From: Hymenobacter radiodurans
GTDB taxonomy: Bacteria; Bacteroidota; Bacteroidia; Cytophagales; Hymenobacteraceae
DNA: 64,000 nucleotides
Direction: 5' to 3'
Assembly (NCBI RefSeq): GCF_004355185.1
Contig: NZ_CP037922.1
Location: 124,001 to 188,000, forward strand
Shown here one piece after another: positions 19,775 through 29,927 of the stretch (position 1 is the stretch's first letter; every line of letters begins with the position of its first letter). Position numbers and translations under genes: made by a program. The notes under the pieces were generated by a model that did not search any database, had not been told where the DNA came from, and saw only the letters and a list, made by a program, of their open reading frames with translations.

Positions 19775-20752
19775 TTACTTTTTCTTCAAGCCAAGCTCAA
19801 TCAAACGCTCATTCAGGAATTCGCCGGCGGTGATGTCTGCTTCCTGCTTGGGATTGTCAGGTGTAACGCAGCTTTCCAAGGCAGCTAAACTCATTTCGGA
19901 GCGAGGGTGCATGAAAAAGGGAACGGAGAAACGCGACGAGTTCATCTTCTCGCGGGGTGGGTTTACCACGCGGTGAATGGTGCTCTTGAGTACGCCATTG
20001 GTCAGGCGCTGGAGCATATCGCCCACGTTTACCACAATCTGATCGGGCAGAGCCGTGATGGGAATCCACTTGCCATCACGACGCAACACCTGCAGACCAT
20101 CGGCCGAAGCCCCCATGAGCAGCGTAATCAGGTTGATGTCGCCGTGTTCGGCGGCCCGCACTGCATCAGCCGGTACCGCATCAGGGTTCTCAATGGGGAA
20201 GTAATGGATGGGGCGCAGAATGCTGTTGCCGTTGCGCACCTTATCATCGAAATAGTTTTCGGGCAGATTCAGGTACAACGCAATAGCACGCAGCACATCC
20301 TTACCCGCCGCTTCCAGCGTTTTGTACGTGGTTAGCGTGGTCTGGTGAAAGCTGGGTACTTCCTTCGGCCAAATGTTATCAGGATACTCGTTCTTGATAG
20401 GATCATTTGGGTCATCTACCTCTTGGCCTACGTGATAGAACTCCTTAAGGTCGCCGGTGTTACGGCCCTTCGCGTGCTCTTTGCCTTTGCCAATGTAGCC
20501 GCGCTGACCCGCCAAAGCCGGGTTCTCATAGCTTTGTTTTACCTCATCAGGCAGCGAAAAAAAGGATTTTACGTCGGCGTAGAGCTGGGTGGTTTGCTCT
20601 TCGGTTAGGCCGTGATTACGTAGTGCCACGAAGCCGATGCTTTGGTAAGCATCACCGAGTTGTTGAACGAAGCGCTGCTTGCGCTCCGGGTCGCCTGACC
20701 GAAAGTCGGCTAGATCGAGGGATGGAATTTCTTCCAGCAATGTTGGGTCCAT
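19775..20752 (-). CDS. 2-oxoglutarate/Fe(II) oxygenase, isopenicillin-N-synthase-like
   Basis: The 325-residue product has the DIOX_N domain (IPSLDLADF ... GFVALRNHGL) and a C-terminal double-stranded beta-helix. The iron ligands are visible: His and Asp in EHGDINLIT, and the distal His in STIHRVVNP. The 2-oxoglutarate arginine lies in SRFSVPFF. Members hydroxylate or desaturate small molecules, and the substrate cannot be inferred. It diverges from a lipoprotein gene with about 130 bases between starts. Family assignment is secure. It is not isopenicillin N synthase itself, as no beta-lactam gene is near. Confidence 0.88.
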   Translation of the reverse strand: MDPTLLEEIPSLDLADFRSGDPERKQRFVQQLGDAYQSIGFVALRNHGLTEEQTTQLYADVKSFFSLPDEVKQSYENPALAGQRGYIGKGKEHAKGRNTGDLKEFYHVGQEVDDPNDPIKNEYPDNIWPKEVPSFHQTTLTTYKTLEAAGKDVLRAIALYLNLPENYFDDKVRNGNSILRPIHYFPIENPDAVPADAVRAAEHGDINLITLLMGASADGLQVLRRDGKWIPITALPDQIVVNVGDMLQRLTNGVLKSTIHRVVNPPREKMNSSRFSVPFFMHPRSEMSLAALESCVTPDNPKQEADITAGEFLNERLIELGLKKK

Positions 20753-20880
20753 AGCGGAAAATCAAGATACTTTTGAGCAATCATTTCGTATTCTGCAAGG
20801 TACTCAAAAATCAAATGTCATCTTTGTAGCTCAACGATACCGGATTTCTGGGTCTTTTAGTATAATTCCACTTTTTATTA

Positions 20881-21707
20881 TGAAAGCATCAACTTTACTC
20901 TTAAGCGGCGCCATATTTTTAGGCCTTGTAGCCTGTGACACAGCCCGTCAGCAAACCGAAACTGCCAGTCAGACCATTGCTGAGAATACGGCACCGGGCG
21001 GTTTGTCAAGTATGGAAAAAAATGGAATCCGCCTCACTCCTTTCAACGACTCGCCTAAATACCCTGAGTCGCAGATGCGGCTGAAGTCACCGATTTCCGG
21101 CAACACGCTCGCATCTGGGGCAGTAGCTTTCGACTACGACTTAACCAACTTTCAGCTAACCAAAATGACCGGCGGCGTACATGCTGAGCACATGGCTAAT
21201 TCTCAGCAGGGCCAGCACATTCATAATATCGTTGACAATGAGCCCTACACGGCGCATTACACCACTGAGTTCACTAAGAATATTCCGGATGGCCAGCACG
21301 TAGTGTTGTCGTTCTTGTCGCGCTCTTACCACGAAAGCCTCAAGCACCGTGGCGCTTACGATCTGCGCCTGATCAATGTAGGGTCTGCGCCCGTTACCCC
21401 ATTAGGGGCCGATCTGGCCGCTCCACACATGTTCTATAGCCGCCCCAAGGATACTTATTCGGGTAATGATACCAAGAAGGTGATGCTAGATTTCTACCTA
21501 GTTAACACTACCCTGGCTCCTGAAGGCAACAAGGTGCGCGCCACTATCAACGGCACTGAGTTTGTGCTGGATCAGTGGTTGCCGTACATGATGGAAGGCT
21601 TGCCCGCCGGCCAAAATACCGTGAAACTGGAGCTAGTTGACACGAATGGCACCGTTATTCCGGGGCCGTTCAACTCCGTTACCCGTACGTTCACCCTGCA
21701 GCCCTAG
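20881..21707 (+). CDS. Putative lipoprotein of unknown function, histidine-containing
   Basis: About 275 residues from the ATG at 20881. A longer in-frame start at 20679 would run into the divergent oxygenase gene and is not credible. The lipobox GLVAC places the acylated cysteine at residue 19. The mature part has two beta-rich halves. The first contains GGVHAEHMANSQQGQHIHNI, dense in histidine, and the second LDQWLPYMMEGLPAGQ. The GQHIHNIVDN and FLSRSYHESLKH segments suggest metal or ligand binding, but I recognise no family. A CATCTTTG element about 55 bases upstream resembles a -7 box. Transcription ends at a clear hairpin. Confidence 0.75.
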
Positions 21708-21732
21708 GCATCTACTGCTGATTGCTTGATTT

Positions 21733-21782
21733 TCAACAAAAAAGCCTGTTCATGCTTAGCGTGAACAGGCTTTTTTTAATGT
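21733..21782 (+). terminator. Terminator after the histidine-containing lipoprotein gene
   Basis: CAACAAAAAAGCCTGTTCA, a GCTTAGC loop and TGAACAGGCTTTTTTT form a strong stem with a T run, extended by outer pairing. Confidence 0.92.
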
Positions 21783-21984
21783 TGTAGCTTATATAGTTTC
21801 TTTTTAATAAGGAAAAAGTTCTATTTTTAGAAAAAATATGTCCATATAATCATCATGAGTAATTTTGGCTTGGCTTTCGCAGATCGGAGCCGCCCCCGAA
21901 ACTACTTTGAATGTGATTGGGCAAGAAACGAAGTCAAAGATGAGCTTGTTAGGCTCTCTTCCTAATATCTTTTTGGTGTTAACT

Positions 21985-24035
21985 ATGCGTTTTTACAAGT
22001 CGTTTTTTACGTTGGCGGTCGTGCTGGCCTTGAGCTTAAACGCTCAGGCTCAACATGCTGTCTGGGCCAGCAAAGTAGTAGAGGTATCGTCGCAGAAGGC
22101 GGAAGGAAAAGAGGCATTCTCGCCCGACAAAGTACTAGGTGAGCCGAACGCCAAGCCGCTTGGGCAAGTAAGCAACGATGCCTGGATTCCGAAAAAAGAA
22201 GGGAAAGAGGAATTTGTGGAAGTTCGCTTCAGTAAGTCGCTGATTGCGCGCCAGGTAACGGTCGTGGAAAATTTTAATCCAGGGTCAGTTATTAAAATTG
22301 AATTGGTCGATACGCGAGGCGGAAAGCACCAAGTGTACGAAAACAAGAACCCGGGCCCCATCCCGGAGCTGTTTCGCTCTCTGCAAGTAACCTTTGAACC
22401 AGGTACTTACCGGACGATAGGCGTGATAGTAACCATGAACACGCTGAAAGTAAATGGCGTGAATCAGATTGACGCTATCGGTATTGCCGACGTGGTGGCT
22501 ACCATGGTGAAGGAAGAATTCAAAACGGCCCCCGCAGATGACAATGGGGTATCGGCCGACTCGTCGATGGTGAACTTGGGACCTGCCGTCAATTCGAAGT
22601 ACGTTGATACGCACCCAGTTATATCGCCTGATGGCAAGACGCTATTCTTCGCCCGTCAGGAAAGTCCGCAGAACGTGGGGGCAAAGATGATGTGCAGGAT
22701 GTGTGGTACAGCAATCTGCGTGACACGGCCACTAAGTCGTGGAACCCTGCCAAGAATATCGGAGGGCCCATTAATACGCCCGGCCCCAATGGCTTAGCCT
22801 CAGTTTCGTCGGATGGTAATGCCGTAGTGTTGATTAACGTGTATAACCCCGATGGGTCATTGGACCCTAAAGGCTTGAGTATGGCCCGGCGTACGCCCAC
22901 CGGCTGGACAAAGCCAACGAAGATAGAAGTAGAGGATTTCTACAACGACGACCCCGAAAACGTTGATTTCTACCTCGCTACATCCGGTAAAGAGCTCCTA
23001 ATGGCAGTAGAGCGCAAAGATGGGCAGGGCCAGCAGGATTTATATGTCAGCTTGCTCAAGAGCGATGGCAAAACCTGGGGTAAGCCGCGTAATCTGGGTA
23101 CCTCGGTGAATACTAAGAAGGCTGAATTTGCTCCCTTTCTGGCGGCTGATGGCAAAACACTGTACTTCGCCTCGGAAGGGCACGGTGGCTACGGGCAGAG
23201 CGATATTTTCTACAGCAAGCGTCTTGATGATACTTGGACAAGCTGGACTAAGCCGCGCAATCTGGGTTCCAACATCAATTCTTCTGACTTCGATGCGTAC
23301 TACACCGTATCGGCGGCGGGGGAAGATGCCTATCTGGTGTCGTCGCGCAACGGTACGGAGGGCTCACGCGATATTTTTCGTATCGGCCTCACGCCGCAGT
23401 TTAAGCCGGAAGTTGTAACGCTGGTGCGTGGACGCGTACTCGATGCCAGCACCAAAAAGCCAGTTGCCGCCAAAATCCGCTACGAAAACCTGCTGACCGG
23501 CGAAGAGTTGGGCGTGGCAGAAACCAGTCCGGTAGATGGCTCATACACTATTGTGTTGCCTTCGGGAGCGCACTATGGCTACCGCGCCGAGGCTGCCGAT
23601 TATATCTCGGAAAGCGACAATATTGATGTAACCGATCGACAGAAGTATACTGAGCTGACGCAGGATTTGTACCTGATTCCGTTCACGGTAGGGCAAACTA
23701 TCAAGCTGACCAATATCTTCTTTGCGCAGAGCAAGTTCTTTCTGCGTGAGAACTCTTACCCCGAACTGCAACGCCTGATCGGGATTATGAAGGAGTATCC
23801 GAACATGGAAATTAAGCTGGAAGGCCACACCGATAATCAGGGCGACCCGACCTTGAACGTGAAGCTGAGCCTTGACCGCGTAAATGAGGTGAAGAAGTAT
23901 TTAGTGGCGCGAGGCATTTCAGCCGCTCGTATTACCACGGAAGGCTTTGGAGGCAGTAAGCCCGTAGGCAGCAACGACCAAGAGGAAACGCGCCGCCTCA
24001 ACCGGCGGGTTGAATTCCGAATCACGAAGAAGTAA
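21985..24035 (+). CDS. OmpA-family protein with PD40 repeats, frameshifted at 22677
   Basis: With one G restored in the GGGGG at 22677-22681 the gene encodes about 683 residues. I chose the ATG at 21985 because it gives a signal peptide (MRFYKSFFTLAVVLALSLN, cut after AQAQ). The order is a discoidin-like N-terminal region (about 25-170), PD40/WD40-like beta-propeller repeats including VISPDGKTLFFAR and LAADGKTLYFAS, a carboxypeptidase-regulatory-like domain (VRGRVLDASTKKPVAA), and a C-terminal OmpA peptidoglycan-binding domain (LEGHTDNQGDPTLN, LNRRVEFRI). It should tether the outer membrane to the cell wall. Relatives of this architecture are often linked to gliding or T9SS. The break reads NVGAKMM where NVGGKDDV is expected. 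Confidence 0.87.
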
Positions 24036-24359
24036 CAGCTTCTGTAAGCCTGTATTTTCCTGAATCACAAAAAAGCCCCCAGTAATTAGTCTGGGGGGCT
24101 TTTTTGTGATTTAAGGCCTTCGTGACGGCTAGACACAGCGTAAGGATAGGTGGCAGGTATGGAATATTACAAATGGGAAGATCTGTACCGACTATGTGCG
24201 CAACTAAACCATCAGCTTGCTTTTATCGTCTAGTTAAATGACTAGCCGTACTTCTAAGCGAAAACGAACAGCCAGCATACGACTCCATAGGTACTGGTCT
24301 TGCATAATAGGCAGGCCACACTCCTTCTTCCATTGAACGCCCCGACACTGCATCTGCCC
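24036..24359. other. Intergenic region between the OmpA gene and the receiver gene
   Basis: Apart from the terminator at its left end this stretch holds no recognisable gene. The frame of the receiver protein stays open into it from 24300 with only a TTG as possible start, and the added residues lack conservation, so I treat it as leader DNA. No clear TAnnTTTG element was found. Confidence 0.5.
24064..24110 (+). terminator. Terminator after the OmpA-family gene
   Basis: ATCACAAAAAAGCCCCCAG pairs with CTGGGGGGCTTTTTTGTGAT. The left arm has five C and the right arm six G, so one G must bulge or one C is missing from the assembly. Confidence 0.92.
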
Positions 24360-24776
24360 GTGGATAAGATTTCCTGCACCCTCCTAGTAGACGACGACCG
24401 CATCAATAACTTTCTCAATCAAAGGCTATTGGAAGGACTTAATATGACGGATAAGTTGCTCACGGCCCTGAATGGGAAGGAGGCGCTGTCTTTGTTTGAA
24501 AAGGAGTGCCGCGAGTCTGCTTGTCCGGCGCTGATCTTGTTGGACGTAAACATGCCCGTCATGAACGGTTTCGAGTTTTTGGAGGCCTACGACCAGCTCC
24601 AGATAACGCCCAAAGAGCCCGTTATTATCATTATGCTCACCACTTCATTGCACCCGCGCGACGTAGAGCGCGTGCAGCAACTGGGCATTGCTGGCTTCCT
24701 GAATAAGCCGCTGACTAAAGAGAAAGTGAATGATATTCTGAAGGACCATTTTAACCGGGAACTGCCGCAGGAATAA
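24360..24776 (+). CDS. Single-domain response regulator (CheY-like receiver)
   Basis: About 138 residues from the GTG at 24360 (a TTG at 24300 would add a poorly conserved tail). It is only a receiver domain: acidic pocket LVDDDRINN, phospho-acceptor Asp62 in LILLDVNMPVMNG, the switch threonine in IIMLTTS, and the lysine in FLNKPLT. There is no output domain, so it must act by protein interaction or as a phosphorelay shuttle. The opening VDDDxINN is typical of Cytophagales stand-alone receivers paired with hybrid kinases. No kinase is adjacent, and the nearest hybrid kinase lies 26 kb away. The downstream terminator is shared with floA. Confidence 0.9.
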   Translation: MDKISCTLLVDDDRINNFLNQRLLEGLNMTDKLLTALNGKEALSLFEKECRESACPALILLDVNMPVMNGFEFLEAYDQLQITPKEPVIIIMLTTSLHPRDVERVQQLGIAGFLNKPLTKEKVNDILKDHFNRELPQE

Positions 24777-24814
24777 GCCCATACACGGGGTTGTTCAAGT
24801 TAAGTAGCCCAATT

Positions 24815-24865
24815 GCCCAGCAAAAAGCCCCCGAACGCAGTGGTTCGGGGGGCTTTTTGCTGGGC
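24815..24865. terminator. Bidirectional terminator between the receiver gene and floA
   Basis: GCCCAGCAAAAAGCCCCC and GGGGGGCTTTTTGCTGGGC form a very long stem around a short loop. The arms carry five C against six G, again an unpaired base. Confidence 0.93.
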
Positions 24866-24904
24866 ATGAGAACCTGTAAATGCGCTGGCTTTTGCCTCTG
24901 CTAA

Positions 24905-25906
24905 TCAGGTCTGGCGGGTCTCGTCGCGGCCGGGCTTGATGCTGCTACTTTGCCCTCCAGGATTCGCAATGGAGTCGCGCATGTCGGTGTCTGACTGAAT
25001 GTTGCGCATTTTGTAGTAATCCATAATACCTAGGTTGCCACTGCGGAATGCTTCGGCCATAGCCTTCGGAATTTCGGCCTCGGCCTCCACCACGCGGGCT
25101 TTGGCTTCCTGCGTCTTGGCGCGGTTCTCCTGCTCCACGGCGACGGCCATAGCGCGACGCTCTTCGGCTTTGGCTTCGGCCACTTTCAGGTCGGCCGTGG
25201 CCTGGTCGATTTGCAGCTTGGCCCCAATGTTTTCGCCGATGTCGATGTCGGCAATATCAATGGACAGAATCTCGAAGGCAGTACCCGCGTCCAAGCCTTT
25301 GCTCAGCACCAGTTTCGATATCTTATCCGGATTTTCGAGCACTTCCTTATGGGAGCGCGACGAGCCGATACTGGTTACAATGCCCTCACCCACACGGGCC
25401 AAGATGGTTTCTTCGCCGGCGCCGCCCACTAGCTGCGTGATATTGGCGCGCACCGTGATGCGGGCCTTGGCAATGAGTTGAATCCCATCCTGCGCCACGG
25501 CCGCCACGTTAGGCGTGTTGATGACTTTGGGATTTACAGAAGTCGTGACGGCCTCAAATACGTCGCGACCGGCTAGGTCAATAGCAGTAGCTTGCTTAAA
25601 GGTGAGCGGAATATTGGCCTTGTCAGCGGAAATAAGGGCTTTGATAACGCTCGGAATATTACCGCCAGCCAAGTAGTGCGTTTCCAGATCATTCGCGGTT
25701 AGCTCCAAGCCTGCCTTAGTGCTCGTAATCAGAGAGTTGACGATAAGCGTGGGTGAAACCTTACGCACCCGCATCAGCACTAGCTGAAATAGGCTGACCC
25801 GCACCCCCGAGAAAATAGCCGTAATCCAGAGCCCGATGGGAAAAAAGTACAGGAAGACCAGCAGAGCTACGGCCGCGATAGCAAGCGGAATAAAGGGAAA
25901 CTCCAT
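24905..25906 (-). CDS. floA: Flotillin-like protein FloA
   Basis: The 333-residue product has an N-terminal hydrophobic hairpin (about residues 5-50), then the PHB/SPFH-like region [21 protein letters not shown] and the FloA signature [22 protein letters not shown] helical Ala/Glu-rich segment follows ([19 protein letters not shown]). It lacks the longer tail of FloT. Bacterial flotillins organise membrane microdomains and support secretion and signalling complexes. It lies 85 bases downstream of the nfeD-like gene on the same strand, the conserved flotillin/NfeD partnership. The C-terminus is polar and disordered. Confidence 0.93.
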   Translation of the reverse strand: MEFPFIPLAIAAVALLVFLYFFPIGLWITAIFSGVRVSLFQLVLMRVRKVSPTLIVNSLITSTKAGLELTANDLETHYLAGGNIPSVIKALISADKANIPLTFKQATAIDLAGRDVFEAVTTSVNPKVINTPNVAAVAQDGIQLIAKARITVRANITQLVGGAGEETILARVGEGIVTSIGSSRSHKEVLENPDKISKLVLSKGLDAGTAFEILSIDIADIDIGENIGAKLQIDQATADLKVAEAKAEERRAMAVAVEQENRAKTQEAKARVVEAEAEIPKAMAEAFRSGNLGIMDYYKMRNIQSDTDMRDSIANPGGQSSSIKPGRDETRQT

Positions 25907-25991
25907 TAAGTAGGGGTGTAGGCTTTAGTAGAGAGAAGAGAAAAGGCTATCTGGGGAGCTTTTGGGGAGCCTACCAGCACTGCTTTAAGGG

Positions 25992-26456
25992 TTAAGCTTG
26001 TTCTACAATAATGCGATTCTGCTCGATGCGCAGAACGCGCACGGCGGTGCCCGCATCCAGAAATTCTCCCCGCGTGGCAGCTTCGCGGCGGTCCTCGCCA
26101 AACAGAACAGTACCGGCGGGCCGTAGTGCCGATAGTGCCCGGCCGGTAGTACCGGGCTGCATATCGGGGCGGCGCACATCGCGTACGCGACTGTCGTTTA
26201 CGTCGGTGAGGGCAAACCTATGCAGATTTTTTGGTCGGAGACCTACATATAACATCACCCCCGCGGCCACCACCGAAAACAGCAGCGCATAATGGCCAGC
26301 AGTGCTTCCCAAATCCCGATAGCCTAGCCATACGCCTACTACCAGCAACCCAAATCCGATCAGGCCAACCAAGGTAGTGCCCGGAATAAACAGCACTTCC
26401 ACGACGAGAAAAAGCAGTCCGAAAAGCAGAAGTAAAATAACGGTAAGCCAGTCCAT
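25992..26456 (-). CDS. NfeD-family membrane protein
   Basis: About 154 residues from the ATG at 26456 (MDWLTVILLLLFGLLFLVVE). A longer frame from 26519 adds a cysteine-rich tail outside the family and is rejected. Two to three membrane helices occupy the first 90 residues, with FIPGTTLVGLIGFGLLVVGVW typical of NfeD. The C-terminal OB-fold has GTTGRALSALRPAGTVLF and VRVLRIEQNRIIVE. It lacks the ClpP-like protease of long NfeD proteins, so it is the short NfeD1b type that binds flotillin. It precedes floA in an apparent two-gene operon. Confidence 0.88.
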   Translation of the reverse strand: MDWLTVILLLLFGLLFLVVEVLFIPGTTLVGLIGFGLLVVGVWLGYRDLGSTAGHYALLFSVVAAGVMLYVGLRPKNLHRFALTDVNDSRVRDVRRPDMQPGTTGRALSALRPAGTVLFGEDRREAATRGEFLDAGTAVRVLRIEQNRIIVEQA

Positions 26457-26643
26457 AGAACGGAAAGTAGGATGTGTTCTTAAATATACACAAAAACAAC
26501 CGCCGCTGCCAGCCCTCACTCCGATCTTCCTGAACTCAAATTTTCTACCCTTTTTCTGCGGTGAAACGGCGAGAAAACATATTCAGTAGCTAAAATAGAT
26601 AGAAGCGCACCTCTGGTTTGCCCGGTAAGCACGTAGTTATAGC

Positions 26644-26898
26644 ATGATGAAACAACGTGAAATAACGGACCAGTCGAACACAGCCTGGACTTGTGTGCAG
26701 GCCTACGCCGGCCTTGATAGTGAAACCGCCGAGCAGGCTACCAAGCTAGCTGAAGCGGAAGACGGAACCGTGACCGTAGTCTGCACGCCCAGCGGCGGTG
26801 CCCAAACCGTGCGGCTGGAGTTGGATAAAGGGTGGCTAGACGATCTTTCGGATGAGGAATTAACGTCCGCTATCAGTTCGGCCGGTACGGGTAACTAG
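26644..26898 (+). CDS. Small acidic protein of unknown function
   Basis: The 84-residue product starts MMKQREITDQ (the second ATG at 26647 is equally likely). It is acidic, with two cysteines (WTCVQAY and TVVCTPSG), and predicted to be alpha/beta with no signal peptide or membrane segment. I recognise no family. Codon use resembles neighbouring genes, and the frame is immediately followed by a good terminator, which supports it being real. It diverges from nfeD and converges with proS. Confidence 0.6.
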   Translation: MMKQREITDQSNTAWTCVQAYAGLDSETAEQATKLAEAEDGTVTVVCTPSGGAQTVRLELDKGWLDDLSDEELTSAISSAGTGN

Positions 26899-26911
26899 CT
26901 GAGTTAGGAAG

Positions 26912-26950
26912 CAAAAAAGCCCCCGACAGTAGTAGCGGGGGGCTTTTTTT
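26912..26950. terminator. Bidirectional terminator between the small acidic gene and proS
   Basis: CAAAAAAGCCCCCG and CGGGGGGCTTTTTTTG form a G/C stem with A and T flanks between convergent genes. Arms carry five C and six G. Confidence 0.9.
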
Positions 26951-26966
26951 GAGGGAGGATAATTTA

Positions 26967-28442
26967 CTAATATGCTCGCGCAAAGTGAGCCCGCCGCGTG
27001 CTGGGCTTGCCCGTCACGATGCAGATACCATCCTCATCCGGCTCGGCCAGCGCCAGGCAGCGAATAGTGGCTTTCGTCTCGTCCTTAATGCGCTCCTCCG
27101 TTTCGGGAGTGCCATCGTAGTGCGCTACCACGAAGCCGCCGGGGCCGTCGAGCACCTGCTTGAACTCCTCGTAGCTCTCCACGCGAGTAGTATGGGTTTC
27201 GCGGAAGGTATGAGCGCGCTGGTAGATATTCTTTTGGATATCCTGAAGCAGCTGATCGATGTTGTTCACGATGTCGGTGAGCGGCAGGTGCAACTTCTCC
27301 TTGGTGTCGCGGCGAGCTACTTCCACTGTGCCGTTTTCCAAGTCGCGCATACCGATGGCCAGCCGCACGGGCACGCCTTTCAGCTCCCACTCAGCAAACT
27401 TAAAGCCCGGCCGCTCGGTGTCGCGGTCGTCGAGCTTTACGCTGATGCCGCGCTCCAGCAAACCCATTTGAATGGGCCGGATGCGCTCCTTCAATTCATC
27501 AAGCTGGCCAGTTTTGTAGATGGGCACGATAACTACCTGAATAGGAGCCAGCTTGGGGGGCAAAATTAGTCCATCGTCGTCGGAGTGCGCCATAACTAGA
27601 GCACCCATCAGGCGCGTACTCACGCCCCAGCTGGTTCCCCACACGTGCTCCAAACCACCTTCTTTGGTGGCAAACTGCACGTCGAAGGCCTTCGCAAAAT
27701 TCTGCCCCAGAAAATGGGAAGTGCCGGCTTGCAACGCTTTGCCATCCTGCATCAGACCCTCGATGCAGTAGGTTTCGAGCGCACCAGCGAAGCGCTCATT
27801 CTCGGTCTTTACTCCTTTTACCACCGGCAGCGCCATCCATTCCTCCGCAAACTCGGCGTACACATCCAGCATCTGGCGAGTTTCGGCCAGGGCTTCTTCG
27901 GCCGTAGCGTGGGCCGTGTGGCCTTCCTGCCACAAGAACTCGGCGGTACGCAGGAACAAGCGCGTGCGCATCTCCCAGCGCACCACGTTAGCCCACTGAT
28001 TAATGAGCAGAGGTAAGTCGCGGTAGCTCTGAATCCAATTTTTGTAGGTGCTCCAGATAATCGCCTCCGACGTGGGCCGCACAATCAGCTCTTCCTCCAG
28101 CTTGGCATTCGGATCGACGCGCAGCTTCCCCGGATTATCGGGGTCCGTCTGCAACCGATAGTGCGTTACTACGGCGCATTCCTTGGCGAAACCTTCCGCG
28201 TTTTTTTCTTCGGCTTCAAATAAACTTTTGGGTACAAACAGCGGAAAGTAGGCGTTTTCATGGCCCGTGCGTTTGAACATATCGTCGAGCTGGCGCTGCA
28301 TCTTTTCCCAGATGGCATACCCGTATGGCTTAATAACCATACAGCCCCGTACTGCCGAGTTCTCGGCCAGGCCGGCGCGCTTCACTAACTCATTGTACCA
28401 CAGGGAATAATCTTCGCTCCGCTTCGGCAAACTTTTACTCAT
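26967..28442 (-). CDS. proS: Prolyl-tRNA synthetase (short, archaeal/eukaryote-like form)
   Basis: About 491 residues from the ATG at 28442 ([20 protein letters not shown]). The frame stays open upstream, but that extension is not conserved. Class II motifs are visible: [12 protein letters not shown], the motif-2 region [10 protein letters not shown] and [20 protein letters not shown], the motif-3-like [17 protein letters not shown], and the anticodon-binding domain ([30 protein letters not shown]). It lacks the YbaK-like editing insert of the long bacterial form. The C-terminal zinc-binding-like tail (RCLALAE ... ICIVTGKPS) fits ProS type 3. It charges tRNA-Pro and should be essential. Confidence 0.95.
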   Translation of the reverse strand: MSKSLPKRSEDYSLWYNELVKRAGLAENSAVRGCMVIKPYGYAIWEKMQRQLDDMFKRTGHENAYFPLFVPKSLFEAEEKNAEGFAKECAVVTHYRLQTDPDNPGKLRVDPNAKLEEELIVRPTSEAIIWSTYKNWIQSYRDLPLLINQWANVVRWEMRTRLFLRTAEFLWQEGHTAHATAEEALAETRQMLDVYAEFAEEWMALPVVKGVKTENERFAGALETYCIEGLMQDGKALQAGTSHFLGQNFAKAFDVQFATKEGGLEHVWGTSWGVSTRLMGALVMAHSDDDGLILPPKLAPIQVVIVPIYKTGQLDELKERIRPIQMGLLERGISVKLDDRDTERPGFKFAEWELKGVPVRLAIGMRDLENGTVEVARRDTKEKLHLPLTDIVNNIDQLLQDIQKNIYQRAHTFRETHTTRVESYEEFKQVLDGPGGFVVAHYDGTPETEERIKDETKATIRCLALAEPDEDGICIVTGKPSTRRAHFARAY

Positions 28443-28636
28443 CTTTGGAGTATCTTTAAATAAGCAAATCCGTTCGTACTCTGGTACAACATTTGACACT
28501 ACAAAAGGGCACCGTTTCGGGGCAAATTACGTTATTAAAACCCAAGCAGTCCGCTACATTAGCGGAGAAGAGCGTGGGTCCCGTTAGGTTACCCGTATTC
28601 TCTACTTTCTTGGTTCACACTTTCGCGCCAGCAGAC

Positions 28637-29860
28637 ATGAAAAATTTCCTCCCAGCCTTATTGCCCACTTTGGCCCTACTTACGCTCGGGGGCTGCGTTG
28701 GCACGTCGGCGCTCACCTCTACGGAGAGCGACGGTGTTTACTATACGTCTAAGGATAAGACAACTCTTGTAGCCTCGGCTGCCCCTGCCTCATATGAGGA
28801 AGGTAGCTACGAAGCTACCACCGATGAGGCGGCTAATCCTGACTACAATGAGGATGCTGCATCATCTAACGCGCGTAGTGGCTCATCCGAATATTATGAT
28901 GAAGACTACGGTTATTCGACGCGCATTCGTCGCTTTCATCAGCCATACCGCGGTACTGGCCTTGGCTACTACGATCTGGCCTATACCGACCCTTTCTGGT
29001 ATGGCTCTAATGCCTATTATGGTGGTTACTCGCCCTACGGTGGTTTCTACGATCCTTTCTACAATCCCTACGCTTTTGGAGGTGGCTCCTTCATTAACAT
29101 TGGTTTAGGCTTCGGCAATCCTTGGTCGCGCCCATGGCGCTATGGCTACGGTGGCGGTTATGGTCTCGGCTATTACGATGGTTTCAACAATGGCTATTAC
29201 AGCCGTCTGGGTGGCTACGGCTATGGTGGCTTAGGCTACGGCGGTCTGGGCTATGGCAACGTGTATAACCGCAACTACACTGATAACCGTCGGAACGTAA
29301 ATGTGGCCCCGCGCCGCGACCGTAGCAGCCAAGCTTACACCCTCGACCGTCCGTCCAACAATGGTCCGGTAATGTCTACCCGTAGCCGCGGTGGTAATGT
29401 GGTTGATGGCTCTGGTGCTACTGCCGCTCCTGCACCTACGACCGCTGGTCGGGGCCGTGGGCGTGTGCTAAACGCATCAGGCGCAGATTCGCCGCAGCCT
29501 ACTGCCCAGCCTTCTCAGCCTGGCGTGGTTACGGAATCGGGCGCTGGTGCCAGCCAGCCGCGGCGGTGGCGCACGGTAGATCCAGCTGCTAGCACTGGAA
29601 CTGCTTCCCCCAATCAGCCTGCTCGTGCCTTCCCCTCACGTCGGGAGATGCGCAACGCGCCTAGCCAGCAGGTATCACGTCCACAGCGCTCGGAGTCTTC
29701 CAATTCAGAACGGTCTACTCGGACATATTCACAGCCCTCGCGCTCTGAGTCATATTCGCAGCCTTCGCGTTCGGAGTCGTACTCACAGCCTTCGCCTTCG
29801 TCGAGCCCCAGCAATAGCGGTGATAGCAACAGCGGCGGCAGTCGTGGACGTATTCGTTAA
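28637..29860 (+). CDS. Gly/Tyr-rich lipoprotein with Ser/Gln/Arg repeat tail
   Basis: About 407 residues from the ATG at 28637, which yields a lipoprotein signal ending TLGGC (Cys20). An acidic spacer is followed by a Gly/Tyr/Phe/Asn-rich region (about 100-220) of the type GYGGLGYGGLGYGN. A basic, Arg-Gly-rich linker comes next, and then a C-terminal tail with three near-identical copies of SQPSRSESY and SRGRIR at the end. The low complexity suggests an extended surface or periplasmic protein. I know no function. The downstream outer-membrane gene lies 67 bases away in the same direction. An upstream start at 28493 would lose the lipobox position and is not favoured. Confidence 0.75.
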   Translation: MKNFLPALLPTLALLTLGGCVGTSALTSTESDGVYYTSKDKTTLVASAAPASYEEGSYEATTDEAANPDYNEDAASSNARSGSSEYYDEDYGYSTRIRRFHQPYRGTGLGYYDLAYTDPFWYGSNAYYGGYSPYGGFYDPFYNPYAFGGGSFINIGLGFGNPWSRPWRYGYGGGYGLGYYDGFNNGYYSRLGGYGYGGLGYGGLGYGNVYNRNYTDNRRNVNVAPRRDRSSQAYTLDRPSNNGPVMSTRSRGGNVVDGSGATAAPAPTTAGRGRGRVLNASGADSPQPTAQPSQPGVVTESGAGASQPRRWRTVDPAASTGTASPNQPARAFPSRREMRNAPSQQVSRPQRSESSNSERSTRTYSQPSRSESYSQPSRSESYSQPSPSSSPSNSGDSNSGGSRGRIR

Positions 29861-29927
29861 GCCAACGGCGTAAGCTCAATAATAATCTGCGCACGTTCGT
29901 TTTAGGCGAACTGTCTATTTCTCCTTC

